This document shows, in pieces, positions 32,167-44,000 of a stretch of 64,000 nt of DNA. This stretch comes from Flavobacterium anseongense (GTDB taxonomy: Bacteria > Bacteroidota > Bacteroidia > Flavobacteriales > Flavobacteriaceae): contig NZ_JAKIHN010000004.1 of the NCBI RefSeq assembly GCF_021608185.1, positions 186,001 through 250,000 on the forward strand. The letters run 5' to 3'. The position numbers and the translations under genes were made by a program. Below the pieces are notes generated by a model. It was given only the letters and a program-made list of their open reading frames with translations. It searched no databases and had not been told where the DNA came from. The stretch's first letter is position 1, and each line of letters begins with the position of its first letter.

Positions 32167-34443
32167 CTAAAACGGATAGCCAATAGCCAAATTGAATATA
32201 AGATTGCTACTTCGCCAAGGACCGCTGGCAAAATTAACTTCGTCTATAACCCATCGCTGTCCATTTGGCAAATAAGGTTTTCGAATTGGAAATGCCAAAT
32301 CGGTTCGTAGTACTAAAAAACTGAAGTCAAATCGAAGCCCGGCGCCAACACCAACAGCGATTTCATTCATAAAGTCTTTGGTGAATTGAGAGCCGGGTTT
32401 GTTTTCATCCTTGTTTAAAAGCCAAATGTTTCCGGCATCCATAAATAGAGCACCATTTATAAAGCGATAAATATTGGTTCGCAACTCTGTATTGAATTCT
32501 AACTTAACATCACCTGATTGATCAGGAATAAACTGACTTACTTCATTCGATCCATCATACGTTCCCGGACCTAAAGCTCTCGAACGGAAAGCACGTAAGC
32601 TATTGGTTCCACCGATAAAAAATTGTTTGCTAAACGGAATTTCATCAGAATTGCCATAAGCGAAAGCGGTTCCAGCTATTATTCGGCTTTTTAAAAGTGA
32701 TTGTTTACTGAATTTATAAGTGTGTTTGAACTCACTTTGAAGTTTTACAAATTGGCTGAACGGAATCCCTAAAATTTCAATAGGATCTTTTTTATTGATA
32801 TCCGCACCGGTAATCAAACCGGCAATTGTTCCGGATAAGTCAATGCCTCCTTTGTAGTAGAAAGTATTTTTTTTTCTTTGATTTACCTCATTGGTGTAAG
32901 TGTAGCTGTAGGTTGGACCAAAGATAAGTTGCTTTTCTATTACATTTTTTAACGATGGATTTAAAGCCACTTGTTCCTGATATAAATCGGTCACGTTTTC
33001 AGGACTTGCAAATGTAATTTCGGTAAGGTTCAGCAGGTGTTCCTTGCGAACGTTTTCTTTCCAGGCATATCCAAATGAAGCTTTGAAGGTTTGCAACGAA
33101 TAAAGTTTTTGCCTGTTTTGAAATTCGTAGCCAATGGTTGTATTTGTCCTAGGAACAAAGCCACTAGCTGATCTAAGTTTGAATGGTGCGATAAACCTTG
33201 GCCATACCAAACTGGCTTCCCCACCAACACGATACACATTGAAGCCATTATTTTTTCCACCTAATTGTACTTCGAGTCCACCAAAAGCTGAAATACTTAA
33301 TAATTCGGCGCCATGAAACGTATTACGATTGCTCCAGTTTATTTTTAATTCGGTTCCGGTATAATTAGCCGAATTGGTTTTTGCCAATACTTCAACACGA
33401 ATAGATTTTTGTGTCAAAGGCGTTAGATAGTAATAGGCATCCAAATAATTCCCAATCGTATCAGAAACCCGAAACTGATTTTTCACAAACTTGAAAGTTC
33501 CCAGATTTACCAATCTGTTTAACGACAAATTATGGTCAGTCCTATTATATAAATCGTCTTTTTTAAAGTATAAGGTTCGGTCAAAAATGCGAGGCTTAAA
33601 TAAATTATCATTTCCGATAATTGTAAAATCATGGTATTTTTCGAATGTTTTAATGGTGTCGTTATTAATCGAATAATTGGGGTAAATGACAATTTTATTG
33701 ATTCTGTAAACTGTTTTTGCTGCAACAGGAGTTTCGTCTTTTACTTTTAAGATTAAATCAACATCATATTTCCCAACAGTACTATCAACCTGAACCTTTA
33801 AATAATCGGCATTGAAATAATAAAAGCCTTTCTCTTTCAAACGAGCATCAATTCTGACTCTTTCTTCTTTTATTACATCCAAATTATAGCCTGCACCGAC
33901 TTTCAATAAACTTCGTCGTTTTGTTCGTCTGACGGCTGAACCAACGGCAGAGGAATCTGTTGGATATTGAATCGACTTAATTTTATATTGTTTTCCCGGA
34001 GTTACTATGTAGTCAGCAGTAGCTTTTTTGCCATTTCTGGTAGAATCTGCACTTGTTCTTGTAGTAAAGTAACCATTGTTTTCGGAGAAATTCTGCAACA
34101 GACTTCGGTTGTATTCCAAATCGACTTGACTAAATAAAACAGGTGCTTCACCAACAGTATATTTTAACCAATGGCGAAATCCTTTTTCTTTTTTAACATC
34201 ACCGGCAAGGTTGTAGAAGAATAATCTTGGGCGCATTCCCAAAAGTTTTTTGTTTGGAAGCGGCCGAATTATTTCCTTCAATTTTGATTGCAATGCCTTG
34301 CGTTCTTTTCGGGAAATACTCGTGTCTTTAACAGTAACTTTTCCGCCAACGTACAATAGTTCGCCTTCGGACAATTTCTGTGTTCCGCTACAGGCTGCTG
34401 CCAATACAGCAAGAAAGAATACTATAACTAAGTTCTTAATCAT
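32167..34443 (-). CDS. tamL: TamL, lipoprotein Omp85-family partner of TamB
   Basis: A 758-residue Omp85 protein from ATG 34443. It starts MIKNLVIVFFLAVLAAACSG, a lipoprotein signal with Cys after AAA, followed by POTRA-like repeats (about residues 30-330) and a 16-strand barrel with the Omp85 SFxGGxNSLRAF-type motif (QFFIGGTNSLRAFRSRALGP) near the C-terminus, ending LAIGYPF. The frame is open 45 codons further upstream within tamB, but that gives no signal peptide. The ATG overlaps the tamB stop by 8 bases. With TamB it should move proteins or lipids to the outer membrane. Confidence 0.92.
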   Translation of the reverse strand: MIKNLVIVFFLAVLAAACSGTQKLSEGELLYVGGKVTVKDTSISRKERKALQSKLKEIIRPLPNKKLLGMRPRLFFYNLAGDVKKEKGFRHWLKYTVGEAPVLFSQVDLEYNRSLLQNFSENNGYFTTRTSADSTRNGKKATADYIVTPGKQYKIKSIQYPTDSSAVGSAVRRTKRRSLLKVGAGYNLDVIKEERVRIDARLKEKGFYYFNADYLKVQVDSTVGKYDVDLILKVKDETPVAAKTVYRINKIVIYPNYSINNDTIKTFEKYHDFTIIGNDNLFKPRIFDRTLYFKKDDLYNRTDHNLSLNRLVNLGTFKFVKNQFRVSDTIGNYLDAYYYLTPLTQKSIRVEVLAKTNSANYTGTELKINWSNRNTFHGAELLSISAFGGLEVQLGGKNNGFNVYRVGGEASLVWPRFIAPFKLRSASGFVPRTNTTIGYEFQNRQKLYSLQTFKASFGYAWKENVRKEHLLNLTEITFASPENVTDLYQEQVALNPSLKNVIEKQLIFGPTYSYTYTNEVNQRKKNTFYYKGGIDLSGTIAGLITGADINKKDPIEILGIPFSQFVKLQSEFKHTYKFSKQSLLKSRIIAGTAFAYGNSDEIPFSKQFFIGGTNSLRAFRSRALGPGTYDGSNEVSQFIPDQSGDVKLEFNTELRTNIYRFINGALFMDAGNIWLLNKDENKPGSQFTKDFMNEIAVGVGAGLRFDFSFLVLRTDLAFPIRKPYLPNGQRWVIDEVNFASGPWRSSNLIFNLAIGYPF

Positions 34444-37400
34444 TAGATTTAGTTTTACTCCGTTCGGCTGCGCCTCGGGTTTTTTTAGTTTTTGGGGTAG
34501 CAGTTTCTTTTTTTGAATGAAATAATTCTTTGAATTTGTTATAATCCAAGGTGATAATAAATCCGACTCCGGTTTCAATAACTTGTCCCTGTAATGCTAC
34601 TTGATACAGGTTTTTTCTATAAGCCCGAAGTTTGTATCGTCCATCTTTTGAAAGTTGGTATTCACCTGAAATATCTCCGGCAATGGTATTCGTTTCTTTG
34701 TTTTTCTGTTCCGGCCCTTCAATTCCGAATGTACTTCCAACTGTGACTTTTAATCGATCATTCAACAGTTTTTTAGAAAGCCCAACGTTCAAATCGGTTT
34801 TATTTTCTTTTTGACCTGTGGTGTAATCTTCAGATGAGTCTAAATCGAAATTTAATTCAAAACCTTTAATCAAATCACCTGCGAGATTATTAAGTTGCTG
34901 TGACAGTATTTTGCTGGCACTTTCTCTTGCAAATGTGGAAGCCGACCTAATGCCGCTTTCACTTGAAAAAGGATTTTCACCAACGAAACGATTCAACAAA
35001 AGCAAAGCAAAAACCTGTTTGTTTAATTCATCCGGTTCTTGTCGCAATTGCGCCAATTTTGCTTCTGTTTTGGCAATGATATCACCGGAAACGGAATTGT
35101 TTCCAGGAGGCAGAATAATATCAAATGAGATGCTTGGCTTCATCAAATCACCTTTCATTTTCAATTCGGCTTCAAAAGGAATTTTTTGTTTGTATGTATT
35201 TCTTTCTTCAGGCGTAAGGCTTGTTAATTGATTGTCTAGCAAATCTAATGGTGCGGCTTCTGTTTTATATAAGGCAGTAATACTGATGTCTGCGGTTGTT
35301 GGTTCGCCAGTCCAAAGAATATAGCTTCCTTTTTTGATATTAAATTTCCTTTTAACCAAATTAAAACTCATTTCATAAGTTCCTTCTTCCAATTCATATC
35401 GTCCAACTAATGTTGTTTTTCCGGATGGATCAATCCCGCCAGTAAGTTGGGCTTCCCCTTTTAATTTTAAAAAATCACCATTGGCTTTGTCAATGACCAA
35501 CGATAATTCGGCATCTTTATCAACTTCAATATTTACCGAGGCATCAATTCCTTTTATTTCGGTTTCGCTTATATTTTCATCTGCAAGTCTCGTGAATAAT
35601 GAGGGTTGATCTTGGTCAATAAATTCGACGATTCCTTCTCTGTCAGCTATTGATGGATCATCTTGCGGTAAAACGATTGTGAATTTAGTGTCTTTATTGA
35701 CTTTGATATTTCCTTCCACTTTTGGACTCTCTATAGTTCCTCTCACTATCAAATGATTGTCTAAAAACAATTCGCCATAAAAAGTATCATTGTCTTTAGC
35801 TTTTGAATTTACGGCTTTGAAGTTATTGGCATCTAGAGTCAAATCAAATCCCAAATTGGCATAATTCGCTTTATTGAGTTTTCCATTAATGATCAAATCA
35901 TTGTTCTTTTCGTCATAGACGGTGAAGTTGTCAAGAAGGATAGCGTTATCCGTAAAAACCATTTTATCATTCATCGATTTGAATTTGGCGTTCAGCTTTG
36001 TGGCTTTAAATCCGATGTCATTAAACTGTAAATCACCAAGTAATTTTGGATTGCCTGTATTTCCTGAAACCTTGAACTTTCCTGAGAAATAGCCCTTTCC
36101 ATCGGTAATATTATCCATAGAAAAACCCTGAACGCTTTTTAGGTTTAGTTTCTGAATATCTAAATTCATATTCAGATGATCATCGCTGGCTCGATACGTT
36201 CCGTCAAGATTCATTTGATTTTCCTGTCCCGTTAGCTCAATTCGGGCTGTGTAAGTGTTCGCGGTGTAATTATCAATATTTATATAGATTGTTCCAACCG
36301 CTTCTTTTTTGAAAGTGAAATTATCAATCGTAGCATCAGCAGTGAAAAGCACTTTTGACATCAAATCTTTAAATACTGCTTTTCCATTAATGTTTCCGTC
36401 CATTTCAATATTTTCCATCTGAACTATATTGGTAAGGGTTTGTATTTTGAAATCTTTAAATTCAACAGCCAATGGCGGATTATATCTATTTGTCTGTGAT
36501 TGAAGACTAATGCTGCTTTTATCGTTACTCAATTCAAAATTGTCAAAATAGATTGCGTCGTTAGCAAAGCGAATTTTATTATCCTCAGAAATGTTCCAGA
36601 AATCATAATTCAACATCAATTTTTTAGGATCTAGCGAAATTTCATCACCACCGTTTTTAGATTTTAAATTACCTGCAATAAGATAACGGTCTTTATTTTT
36701 AAAGTCTTTTAGCAGCAGCGTATAATCCACAACATCGTCTTTGGCTTGCCCACTAATACTTGTTCGAAGAAGCTGAAACTGACTATCTTTAATTTCGTCA
36801 ACATTAAAATTAAAAAGCAACGCCTTGTCCTTTGTATCCACTTTTAGATTGGCATTGGTAATAATATTTGTGCCGTAAACTAATTTGGGGATTAAGCCAT
36901 TAACAACTATGGTATCATTCACCGAATTATATCTTCCGGTGATTAAAATGGGTTCGATGTTTTTTAAATCAGGAACCATTTTTAGCAGAATAGGAGTGGG
37001 CTTAACATTTACTATAAAGGCTAAGTGTTGGTTGCCATAAGGAACATTTTTGGATTTGGATTTTAAATTATAGTAATTGGATATGCTTTTTTTTACCGAA
37101 TTGGCTATGGTTGACAATCTATATTTTCCAATGATTTCAGCATCTAAAAATTGAGAACTCAACACAATCGAATTTTTTTCCGATGTGGAAACGGCAACTA
37201 CACTGATAGAATCAGTCGCATATTGTTCTTTGTCATTGGCAATAATCAAATGATGAACAGTTGCATTCCCGTTGAGATAATCCACATTTGCCGATTGAAT
37301 ATCAGCATCCAAAACACCTTTTAGTTTTAATGGCCCGGCATGCAGATTGAGTTTGTCTAAATCGACAATATCAACATTCAAATGGATTTTTCCGGAAGGA

Positions 37401-39436
37401 TATTTATCCTTAAAACTTCCGCTGGAAACCAAATCAAATTTTAAATTTGGGTCTTTTGTGAATGCAGTAACATCAAAAAGACTATGGTTTATTTTTCCAT
37501 CAAAAACCACATTCTGATACGTGTATCGATTGTAAGTTGCTTTGATTACTTCGGCGTTGAAAATGGCTTTCGCAGTTTTCGGATTAAAACCTGTTCCTTT
37601 TATAGTTGTTTTCAATGTTATTTTTCTAATGGAATCGTTTTTCATGAATCTGCCTAAATCAAAATCAGCAAGCGATGCATCAAGATTGTATTTTTCTTTG
37701 TCTTTAATTCTTCGATCTAAAGTTCCTTTTATTTTGCCGTTTCCGGAACTCGTTGCAAAAATCATATTGGTAATAAAATTCTGCATGGTTCCTTTGAAAG
37801 TTCCATTGGCAGCAAGTTGCGTAGGCAATTGAATGTTATTCGGAATCGTATTTCTAGGCAGAAAACTGTAGAAATCTTTTGCATCCGATTCAAAGTTTTT
37901 GATGTTCAAATCATAATAAGCTTTTTCAGAATCAGGTAAACCAATAATTCTTCCGCTGGCGTTCACTTTTGTATTTCCAAAACCCGTAAGCTGAAGATTT
38001 GGAATATTCAGGTTGTTCAGTTTCCCTGAAATGGTAGCGTTGACATATACAATCGCAGTTGGATTGGAATTGAAAAGATCTGTTTCATATAGCTGAGGCG
38101 CAATAAGCAAGAGGTCTTTGAATGCAATTGTGCTTTGATTGAGATGTGCATTAACACTAAGTTCCCCCGGATTTTCATCCAGCGACTCAATTGACGGATA
38201 ACCAATTATAATCTCATTTCGCAAGGTTGTTTGCGTTGTTTTTAAATATAAATTCTTAAAATACGCCGATTTCGGGCCGTAATAAAAGTTTGTTTTTAGA
38301 GATTCTACTTTTAAGCCTTTTTTCTCTTCGCCTTTCATGGAGTTGATTTTTCCTGAAATTGACTCCGAATTGTAAGCAAAATTATTGGCATCAATACTTA
38401 CGCTTTTTAAGTTTAAATGCTGGTAATCCATTCCTCTTTCGATTGGAGCCGAATTATCATTGTTATAACTGAAGTTTACTTTTTTGAAAGCCACTTCATT
38501 CGATTTTACTATCCAATCATTTGATTTTGAGGAAGAAGATTTGCTGTTTTCTTTTGGGATTTTACCCATAGTCAAATTATAGGTTGCATCAGAAATGGCT
38601 ATTTGGTCTAAGTCGATTACGTTATTTTCTAAATCAAAAGTTTTGACTTTTACCAAAAATTTATCAAAATCCATGTTCATAACAATCTTTGAATTCTCAT
38701 CTTGATACGAAGCTTTGATTTTGGATAAATCGAGTGTGCCTAATTTCAGTTTTAAATCGGGGCTTTTTGAGGTTTCTGATTTGGTATTTCCAAAATTTTC
38801 GACTAACCCTTGTTTATATGAAAAGCGCATTCCATCCAAGGTTAACTTCGGAACTTCAAAATTCATCTGCTCTAAATCAAATGTTTTGATTCGGGTTTTC
38901 AGATGATTTAAACTGATTCGTAAATCATTATTGTTATAAATATCATGAAATTGAAAACTAACATTATTCAGTTCAATTTTATCCAGTAAAAACTCCATTG
39001 GAGGAGAATCGTCATCTTGTTTTTCGGGCGATTTAAAAGCCTCGACTATATAATCAAAATTGAATTTATTTTCTTTATTTCTGTTGATGTGTGCAACGAT
39101 ACCCTCTAATTCAATCGAAGTGATTTCAATTTTGTTAGTAAACAATCCATACATATTGAGGTTTGCCGTGATTTTTTTGCCGGATAAAAGCGTATCCTTT
39201 TTCTGGTCTTCAAAGTAAACTCCTTCCAGAATTACATCATTAGGAAACCCGATTTGAATTTTATCAATGACAACTTTGGTTTTTAATTTTCCTTCGAGAT
39301 AAGTGACAGCTTTGTTTTTGGAAAATCGTTGAACGGCTGGAATTTGAAAGGCAATAATAAGTAACAGGACCAATCCTATGAGAGATAGTAGAATCCATAA
39401 GATAACTTTTGACCCTCTTATAAAGTACTTTTTCAA
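34436..39436 (-). CDS. tamB: TamB inner-membrane translocation/assembly protein
   Basis: A 1666-residue protein anchored by one N-terminal membrane helix (VILWILLSLIGLVLLLIIAF, residues 11-30). A very long region of short beta strands with hydrophobic alternation follows, as in AsmA/TamB bridge-like proteins. The DUF490 domain is at the C-terminus (about residues 1240-1620, with LTGGIDPSGKTTLVGRYELE and GDLMKPSISFDIILPPG). It should span the periplasm and meet TamL in the outer membrane. It is the first gene of the pair. The last residues, RGAAERSKTKSND, are encoded by the leader-like element. Confidence 0.93.
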   Translation of the reverse strand: MKKYFIRGSKVILWILLSLIGLVLLLIIAFQIPAVQRFSKNKAVTYLEGKLKTKVVIDKIQIGFPNDVILEGVYFEDQKKDTLLSGKKITANLNMYGLFTNKIEITSIELEGIVAHINRNKENKFNFDYIVEAFKSPEKQDDDSPPMEFLLDKIELNNVSFQFHDIYNNNDLRISLNHLKTRIKTFDLEQMNFEVPKLTLDGMRFSYKQGLVENFGNTKSETSKSPDLKLKLGTLDLSKIKASYQDENSKIVMNMDFDKFLVKVKTFDLENNVIDLDQIAISDATYNLTMGKIPKENSKSSSSKSNDWIVKSNEVAFKKVNFSYNNDNSAPIERGMDYQHLNLKSVSIDANNFAYNSESISGKINSMKGEEKKGLKVESLKTNFYYGPKSAYFKNLYLKTTQTTLRNEIIIGYPSIESLDENPGELSVNAHLNQSTIAFKDLLLIAPQLYETDLFNSNPTAIVYVNATISGKLNNLNIPNLQLTGFGNTKVNASGRIIGLPDSEKAYYDLNIKNFESDAKDFYSFLPRNTIPNNIQLPTQLAANGTFKGTMQNFITNMIFATSSGNGKIKGTLDRRIKDKEKYNLDASLADFDLGRFMKNDSIRKITLKTTIKGTGFNPKTAKAIFNAEVIKATYNRYTYQNVVFDGKINHSLFDVTAFTKDPNLKFDLVSSGSFKDKYPSGKIHLNVDIVDLDKLNLHAGPLKLKGVLDADIQSANVDYLNGNATVHHLIIANDKEQYATDSISVVAVSTSEKNSIVLSSQFLDAEIIGKYRLSTIANSVKKSISNYYNLKSKSKNVPYGNQHLAFIVNVKPTPILLKMVPDLKNIEPILITGRYNSVNDTIVVNGLIPKLVYGTNIITNANLKVDTKDKALLFNFNVDEIKDSQFQLLRTSISGQAKDDVVDYTLLLKDFKNKDRYLIAGNLKSKNGGDEISLDPKKLMLNYDFWNISEDNKIRFANDAIYFDNFELSNDKSSISLQSQTNRYNPPLAVEFKDFKIQTLTNIVQMENIEMDGNINGKAVFKDLMSKVLFTADATIDNFTFKKEAVGTIYINIDNYTANTYTARIELTGQENQMNLDGTYRASDDHLNMNLDIQKLNLKSVQGFSMDNITDGKGYFSGKFKVSGNTGNPKLLGDLQFNDIGFKATKLNAKFKSMNDKMVFTDNAILLDNFTVYDEKNNDLIINGKLNKANYANLGFDLTLDANNFKAVNSKAKDNDTFYGELFLDNHLIVRGTIESPKVEGNIKVNKDTKFTIVLPQDDPSIADREGIVEFIDQDQPSLFTRLADENISETEIKGIDASVNIEVDKDAELSLVIDKANGDFLKLKGEAQLTGGIDPSGKTTLVGRYELEEGTYEMSFNLVKRKFNIKKGSYILWTGEPTTADISITALYKTEAAPLDLLDNQLTSLTPEERNTYKQKIPFEAELKMKGDLMKPSISFDIILPPGNNSVSGDIIAKTEAKLAQLRQEPDELNKQVFALLLLNRFVGENPFSSESGIRSASTFARESASKILSQQLNNLAGDLIKGFELNFDLDSSEDYTTGQKENKTDLNVGLSKKLLNDRLKVTVGSTFGIEGPEQKNKETNTIAGDISGEYQLSKDGRYKLRAYRKNLYQVALQGQVIETGVGFIITLDYNKFKELFHSKKETATPKTKKTRGAAERSKTKSND
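34451..34488 (-). repeat. Leader element, copy D (before tamL, inside tamB)
   Basis: On the minus strand this reads CCCGAGGCGCAGCCGAACGG then AGTAAAACT, 8 bases or so before the tamL ATG. It is coding in the tamB frame (RGAAERSK). It lacks the GCATAGCG segment of copies A and B. Confidence 0.6.
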
Positions 39437-39548
39437 ATCAAATATTTAATTCAAAACAAGTAGGTTTGTTTTACACTTATTCACATCAAAGATGGAAGTT
39501 TTATTGCGTAAAACCTTTATATAATTATCTTTAAAAGTTATATGATTC

Positions 39549-40976
39549 CTAACAATCGGCCATATTTACGGCTACAGCCAAACCACCTTCGGAAGTTTCC
39601 TTGTATTTAGAGTTCATGTCTTTGGCAGTTTTCCACATGGTTTCGATTACTTTGTCTAATGGAACTTTAGCGTTTTTGGCATCGGTTTCCATCGCTAATT
39701 CGGCTGCGTTGATGGCTTTAATTGCACCCATAGTATTGCGTTCAATACACGGAATCTGAACCAAACCACCGATTGGATCGCAGGTCATACCAAGATGATG
39801 CTCCATGGCGATTTCGGCAGCCATCAATACTTGGTCAGGAGTTCCGCCCATCACTTCACACAATGCTGCTGCGGCCATTGCTGATGAAACGCCTATTTCT
39901 GCCTGACAACCGCCCATAGCTGCAGAAATAGTTGAGCCTTTTTTGAAAATGCTTCCAATTTCTCCGGCAACCATTAGGAATTGTTTGATTTCTTTTTCTC
40001 CGGCCTGATGATTTTCGATAACTAAATAATACATTAAAACGGACGGAATTACACCCGCACTTCCGTTGGTTGGCGCGGTTACAACTCTTCCTAATGCTGC
40101 ATTTACTTCATTGACAGCTAAAGCAAAACAAGAAACCCATTTTAATATTTGACGAAATTTAACTTCAGTTTTTCTAATTGTTTCTAACCATTCTTGTGGT
40201 GAATTATAATTGGCTAAACCAATAAGACCTTGATGCATATCAAAAGCACGACGTCTTACATTTAAACCTCCAGGCAAAATGCCTTCTGAATGGCAACCAA
40301 TGTACATGCATTCAAGCATAGTGTTCCAAATACGGATTAATTCGTGATGAATTTCGGCTTCGGGACGCATCGATTTTTCATTCTCGTAGACAATTTCAGA
40401 AATCGATTTGTTTTGGGTAATGGTGTATTGTAACAACTCTTCCGCATTCTGAATCGGAAACGGAAAAGCACATTTGATTTCCATTTTCTTTTTGGCGTTT
40501 ACACGTTCTTCTTTAACCACAAATCCGCCACCGATAGAGTAGAAGGTAGAAACATATTCGGTATCATCTTCTAAAAAGGCAGTAAAAGTCAAGCCATTGG
40601 CATGAAAAGGAAGAAAGTTTTTGTTGAAAACAATGTCCTGCAAAAAATAGAATGGAATAACTATTTTGTCAGCTAAATTGATTTCGTTCTTATTCTCGAT
40701 ATTTTTGATAATACCGTCAATATTTTGAACCGGAATATACTCTGGATCTTGTCCACTGAGTCCAAGCATAATAGCTAGATCTGTTGCGTGTCCTTTTCCC
40801 GTTAAGGAAAGTGAACCATATAAATCAACTTTAACTCGGGTTACTTTATCGAGTATGTTTTCTGTTTGTAATTCGGATAAAAAGCGTTCGGCGGCACGCC
40901 AAGGTCCAAGTGTGTGAGAACTTGATGGTCCAACACCAATTTTAAGCATATCAAATACGGAGATGCATTCTTCCAT
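39549..40976 (-). CDS. sdaA: L-serine ammonia-lyase (iron-sulfur type)
   Basis: A 475-residue single-chain L-serine dehydratase converting serine to pyruvate and ammonia. The N-terminal beta domain has [20 protein letters not shown]. The catalytic alpha domain has the [4Fe-4S] cysteines in [19 protein letters not shown] and [16 protein letters not shown]. The ATG at 40976 puts the SVFDM motif at the correct distance; the 12-codon upstream extension is ignored. A -7 box lies 24 bases upstream. Monocistronic. Confidence 0.95.
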   Translation of the reverse strand: MEECISVFDMLKIGVGPSSSHTLGPWRAAERFLSELQTENILDKVTRVKVDLYGSLSLTGKGHATDLAIMLGLSGQDPEYIPVQNIDGIIKNIENKNEINLADKIVIPFYFLQDIVFNKNFLPFHANGLTFTAFLEDDTEYVSTFYSIGGGFVVKEERVNAKKKMEIKCAFPFPIQNAEELLQYTITQNKSISEIVYENEKSMRPEAEIHHELIRIWNTMLECMYIGCHSEGILPGGLNVRRRAFDMHQGLIGLANYNSPQEWLETIRKTEVKFRQILKWVSCFALAVNEVNAALGRVVTAPTNGSAGVIPSVLMYYLVIENHQAGEKEIKQFLMVAGEIGSIFKKGSTISAAMGGCQAEIGVSSAMAAAALCEVMGGTPDQVLMAAEIAMEHHLGMTCDPIGGLVQIPCIERNTMGAIKAINAAELAMETDAKNAKVPLDKVIETMWKTAKDMNSKYKETSEGGLAVAVNMADC

Positions 40977-40999
40977 AAAACTATATCGATTTAGTTGGG

Positions 41000-41007
41000 C
41001 AAATATA
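41000..41007 (-). promoter_or_regulatory. -7 promoter element of sdaA
   Basis: Minus-strand TATATTTG matches TAnnTTTG, 24 bases before ATG 40976. Confidence 0.55.
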
Positions 41008-41036
41008 GCCAATTACAGATTATGAATATATCGGAA

Positions 41037-41068
41037 ATAAAAATCCCTTGCTTAAACAAGGGATTTTT
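41037..41068 (-). terminator. Terminator after the TolB/amidohydrolase gene
   Basis: AAATCCCTTG (41041-41050) pairs perfectly with CAAGGGATTT (41057-41066); on the minus strand a T run follows. It lies 12 bases beyond the stop codon. Confidence 0.9.
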
Positions 41069-41079
41069 ATAACAGAATT

Positions 41080-44000
41080 TTAATTCTTCTCATGAATGGC
41101 ACCACAACAATGTTGGTGCATAAAGCTATCGCTTTCTTCATGCCAAGGAAAAGCTGCATTGTATTTAGAATTTTCCCAATAGAAGTTGTTGCGTTTTTTA
41201 GGTTCGTTACCAACTTCGTTCATAGTTTCAGTATCATACATTCTACCGTTGGCAATAGTATAAATTATGGTATTTGAGTTTTGAATGTTGTCTAATGGAT
41301 TTTTGTCTAATACTAAAACATCAGCCAATTTGCCTACTTCCAGCGAACCGATATCTTTCCCTGCACCGATGTAATTTGCTGAGTTGATAGTTGCAGTTTT
41401 AAGTGCTTCGATATTACTCATTCCGCCTTGAGCAATGCTCCATAATTCCCATTGAGCTCCCATTCCCTGTAATTGTCCGTGAGCGCCCATGTTTACTTTT
41501 ACACCACTGTCAGCCAATGATTTTGCTGTTTTTGAAGTTAAGATATGATCGTTTTGATAATCTTCTTCCGGAGCCATAATACGGTAACGTGAACGAGAAT
41601 CAATGATACCTCTTGGAGTGAATCGCAACAGTTTTTTGTTTTCCCAAACATTGGTTTTTTGATACCAATAGTATTCAGCATTCAAACCACCGTAGTTAAC
41701 GATAAGAGTTGGAGTATAGCCCACACCACTTTTACCCCACAATTCCAATACATCTTTATAAACAGGCGTGATGGGAATGTTGTGTTCAACTCCGGTGTGA
41801 CCGTCAATGACCATGCTTATGTTGGTAAAAAATGTACTACCACCTTCAGGTACTACATTAATACCTTCTTCACGTGCAGCTTGTAACACTTGTTGGCGTT
41901 GTTCACGACGTGGCTGATTATAACTTTTAACCGATAATGCACCAAAAGCTTTGGTACGTTTAATAGAAGAACGGGCATCATCCAGTTTATTAATCACGGC
42001 TTTAAAATCGCCATCAGCACCATATAAAATATAACCGGTTGAGGAGATTCTCGGACCAACTAAACCACCGCTTTTTACCATTTCTGAAAGGGTGAAAATA
42101 GATTCGGTGTTAGATGATGGATCGTGAGAAGTGGTCACGCCAAAAGCTAAGTTGGCATAAAGTTGCCAGTTTTGCTGTGTTGTCAAACCGTATCGGAAGG
42201 CACCGATATGTGCGTGTGCATCAACCATTCCGGGCATTAAAGTTTTATTTGTCATATCATAAACACGAGCATCAGCCGGAACTATTACTTCACCAGTTTT
42301 ACCAACGGCTTCAATACGATTTTGGTTGATGATTAGTGTTCCTTTTTCTATTACTTTGTCGCCTTCCATTGTGATGATTAGTGCGTTAGTCAAAGCGATT
42401 CGACCTTTTGGTTTATCTACTTTTGATGTTAAGCCAATTTTGATTCCGCTGTCTTTTGGTTGCTCAACTTTTGCAGGCGAACCTTCCAGAAAGGTGAAAC
42501 GATCTTTCAAAGCCGAGCTATAATAGGTTTCTCCCAAAGTATACATAACATTTTTACTATCCGGCGACCAGTGCAAGCTGATACCTGCATCTTTTGTCAA
42601 TTGCGAAACCGGAACTGCTGTCGATTTATCATCTAAATCAACCGTTTGACCATTGATGTTTAAAGGCGCAACATAACCTTTATGCAACAGTGTAAAAGCA
42701 ATCCATCCGTTATCCGGACTTGGTACTAATCGATTGGCATATTTTGATTTGATATGACTGCGCTCGTCTTTTCCGTTTAGGTCAACACTTTTTAACTCTT
42801 TAGTTAATTCACCAAAAAACACACCGCCAGTTTGGAAGAAAATACGTTTTCCATCCTTAGTAAATAAAGGATATTCGCCACTTGCAGAAACAAATTTTAC
42901 ATTTCCACCTGTGGCATTCATAGTATAAATACCGGGTTTTTTGCAAAAAGCATAACCTTGATCAATGTTTCCGTCTTCTTTAAGATAAGTTATCATTTTG
43001 CCATCGGGTGAAAGATTAGGCGTTCTGAAAATTCCTTTTTCGGTAGTTAGTTTTACGGAGTTTTTTCCATCGATGCCTACTTTTCTGATGGCACCAAGAT
43101 TTGCATCATTCCATGTGACATAAACAATTTCCTTTCCGTTTGCCGAAAATGTTGGCTCCGCTTCAAAGTCGGTTCCGGTAGTTAAACGTTTTGGAGTTCC
43201 ATTTGGCAAAGCCTTTGTCCACAAATATCCCAAAGCTCTGAAAACTACTGTTTTTCCATCAGGAGAAGTCACGGCATCGCGTATCATTTTCACCGTAAAA
43301 TCATTATCTGAAATTGGGGTGTCAAAATGCACTCGGTCAGCAACATCAATAGCAACATCGATTGTAAACGGAATAGGAGTAACCGCTAAAGTTTTGATGT
43401 CAATCTTTTGAATATGTCCGCCAGCCCAAAACACGATAGCATCATTAGAAGGCATCCAACTAAAATTAGGATAAACACCAAACAATGTCCATGCTGTTTG
43501 TTGGTCTTTATCTAGTTTATCATAAACCGGCCATTCTTCACCTGTTTCTAAATCCTGTATGTATAAAACCGTTGTTGCACGCACTCGTTTTACAAAAGCC
43601 AGTAGTTTACCATCACGAGAAATCTGAGGACGAGCTGCACCACCCGGACCTCCGGTTAATCGGTCTGTTTTTCCGGTTTCAAAATCATAACGGTTGATTA
43701 CAAAAATTTCATTATTTGGGTCTTTATTGTATTGAAAAAAACCACCCGGATACATATCTTCGCTGTAATACATATATTTTCCGTCAGGAGAAATTACCGG
43801 TTCGTTTACATCCTGTTGGTCATTTTTACGCTTGGTTAATTGTACTCCACTACCACCCGAAATATGGTATTGCCACATTTCTCCGGCACCTAAAGAACGT
43901 TGTGAAGTAAAGTGTTTTTTGGCTACCAAATAATTCCCGTCAGGCATCCAACAAGCATTGTTCACTAATCTGAAATCTTCTTTAGTTACTTGTTTTGCAT

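Noticed and set aside
34436..39436. Several open frames antisense to tamB and to the mutase genes
   Set aside because: They are explained by the codon bias of the long genes on the other strand and have no family features.
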